Assembly (NCBI GenBank): GCA_947497755.1
Contig: CANMHT010000009.1
Span: forward strand, 62,001 to 126,000
Direction of reading: 5' to 3'
Length of the DNA stretch: 64,000 nt
Source of the DNA: an uncultured Polaribacter sp.
GTDB taxonomy: Bacteria; Bacteroidota; Bacteroidia; Flavobacteriales; Flavobacteriaceae
Positions 62,852 to 64,000 of this stretch are shown here, one piece after another. The notes beneath the pieces are model-generated. The model was not told the origin of the DNA. It saw only the letters and a list, made by a program, of their open reading frames with translations, and ran no database searches. The position numbers and the translations under genes were made by a program. The stretch's first letter is position 1. Each line of letters starts with the position of its first letter.

Positions 62852-64000
62852 ATGTCAAAAGACATCCGTATAAAAAAAGGTTTGGATATCAAACTTGTTG
62901 GTGATGCAGAACAAGCAACTACAGAGACTTCAGTTAGTGGTGTTTATGCGATACAGCCAGAGAATTTTCACGGAATAATACCTAAAGTTTTAGCAAAAGT
63001 TGGTACAGAAGTAAAAGCGGGAGATACACTTTTTTATTCAAAAAGTGATGAACGTATTTTATTTCCATCTCCAGTTAGTGGTAAAGTTGTAGAGATCGTT
63101 CGAGGTGAAAGAAGAAAAGTATTAGAAATTAGAATTGAAGCAGATGCAAGTCAGCAGTTTGCAGATTTTGGTAAAAAAGAGGCATCGAAAATGTCTGGAG
63201 AAGAGGTGAAAAATCACTTACTGTCTTCTGGATGTTGGCCTTTTGTAAAACAACGCCCTTATGATGTTGTTGCCAATCCTAATCAAGCGCCAAAAGCCAT
63301 TTTTGTTTCTGGGTACAATAGTGCTCCTTTAGCTGCAGATTTAGATTATGCGTTAAAAGGAAAAGAAGCAGAGATTCAAGAAGCAATTACAGCATTAGGA
63401 AAGTTGACAGAAGGGAAAGTACATGTTTCTACTTCAAAAAATTCAACATTATCTCCATTTAAAGAAGTAAAAGGAGCAGAGCAGCACCGTTTATCTGGAC
63501 CACATCCAGTGGGTAATGTGAGTACACAAATTGCAAGTGTAGATCCTATCAATAAAGGAGAAGTAGTTTGGGTAGTAAATGCACAAGACTTAGTAGTAAT
63601 TGGAGAATTATTGTTAACTGGAAAATACAATGCTAAAAGAACAGTAGCATTAACAGGTTCTCAGTTTGCAGCACCAAAATATGTAACAGCTTATCCTGGA
63701 GCAACAATTGGATCATTAACTGCAGCAGGAAATTTAAATGCTGATAATTCAAGAATCATTAGTGGAAATGTGTTGTCTGGAACTCAAGTTACTCAAGAAG
63801 GATTCTTAGGGTTTTATGACAATCAAATTACTGCAATTCCAGAAGGAGATGATTATGAATTCTTCGGGTGGAATAAACCAGTATTTAATAAAATATCTAC
63901 TTCTAGAGCATTGACTTTTTCTTGGATGAACCCAAAGAAAAAATACGATTTAACTACAAATACTAATGGAGAACATAGAGCTTTTGTAGTTACTGGGGCT
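62852..64000 (+). CDS. nqrA: Na+-translocating NADH:quinone reductase subunit A, 3' end outside window
   Basis: The first 383 residues of NqrA are present; the family is about 445-450 residues, so roughly 65 are missing at the right edge. It begins KDIRIKKGLDIKLVGDAEQA, has the barrel-sandwich GTEVKAGDTLFYSKSDERIL, and contains SGPHPVGNVSTQIASVDPIN. NqrA binds quinone in the NQR complex, which couples NADH oxidation to sodium export; this is typical of marine bacteria. nqrBCDEF should follow to the right. It is divergent from the T9SS plug gene. Confidence 0.97.
   Translation, partial: MSKDIRIKKGLDIKLVGDAEQATTETSVSGVYAIQPENFHGIIPKVLAKVGTEVKAGDTLFYSKSDERILFPSPVSGKVVEIVRGERRKVLEIRIEADASQQFADFGKKEASKMSGEEVKNHLLSSGCWPFVKQRPYDVVANPNQAPKAIFVSGYNSAPLAADLDYALKGKEAEIQEAITALGKLTEGKVHVSTSKNSTLSPFKEVKGAEQHRLSGPHPVGNVSTQIASVDPINKGEVVWVVNAQDLVVIGELLLTGKYNAKRTVALTGSQFAAPKYVTAYPGATIGSLTAAGNLNADNSRIISGNVLSGTQVTQEGFLGFYDNQITAIPEGDDYEFFGWNKPVFNKISTSRALTFSWMNPKKKYDLTTNTNGEHRAFVVTGA

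Noticed and set aside
1..64000. tRNA or rRNA genes, insertion sequences, phage genes
   Set aside because: No cloverleaf, rRNA-like GC-rich block, transposase motif or terminal inverted repeat was found by reading; a computational scan would settle short tRNAs.

Overview
The window is very AT-rich and comes from the phylum Bacteroidota, most likely a marine member of the Flavobacteriaceae (Polaribacter/Tenacibaculum-like; the genus is an inference). Supporting traits are type IX secretion (T9SS) proteins (a PorP/SprF protein, type A and type B sorting C-termini, a DUF5103 plug), many Bacteroidota-specific outer-membrane barrels, -7 boxes of the TAnnTTTG type, near absence of Shine-Dalgarno sequences, and a sodium-pumping NQR complex. 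Nearly all of the window is coding. I found no rRNA, tRNA, CRISPR, transposase or integrase.

Layout. 1-4.7 kb: 3' end of an M23 peptidase coupled to a GH3-family enzyme, a permuted-papain protein, a MOSC protein, and an ECF42-type sigma factor with its YCII/DGPF partner. 4.8-7.1 kb: leftward tdk-alr-mscL operon. 7.2-8.9 kb: three-gene rightward operon of conserved unknowns. 8.9-19 kb: ArsC-like protein, DinB protein, a Cys/Met PLP enzyme, a barrel protein, an Ig-like lipoprotein, ComF, a methyltransferase, a DUF3857-transglutaminase-DUF2569 protein and glyS. 19-27 kb: small barrels, a 1124-residue envelope protein, a DNA alkyltransferase, a DUF922-like protein, TatD and a retropepsin-like protease.

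27.1-42.6 kb is the most interesting part, a leftward surface-adhesin locus. In transcription order it holds a 7TM-LuxR regulator, a TPR-TM-LuxR regulator, a promoter with a 40-bp repeated-box motif, a 2068-residue type B adhesin, a PorP/SprF protein, a terminator, a decayed 3' fragment of the LuxR gene, a second copy of the same promoter, an 87-residue membrane protein, a 1649-residue type A LamG adhesin and a 53-residue protein coupled to it. The same order (luxR 3' end, then promoter, then adhesin operon) occurs twice. This suggests a duplicated 'LuxR regulator plus adhesin' cassette in which one regulator copy died. The two operons still share promoter architecture and so probably a regulator.

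42.9-64 kb: a small tail-anchored protein, a fatty-acid desaturase/aminotransferase operon divergent from rsmG (both promoters carry an identical 18-bp element), an unknown, an NTF2-like protein, an M16-S41 protease pair, a DUF6029/TlpA pair divergent from an Omp28-type lipoprotein, pruA, an NRDE protein, a T9SS plug-apaG-DUF3667 cluster, and nqrA running off the right edge. The plug gene has no ATG, GTG or TTG in front of its signal peptide.
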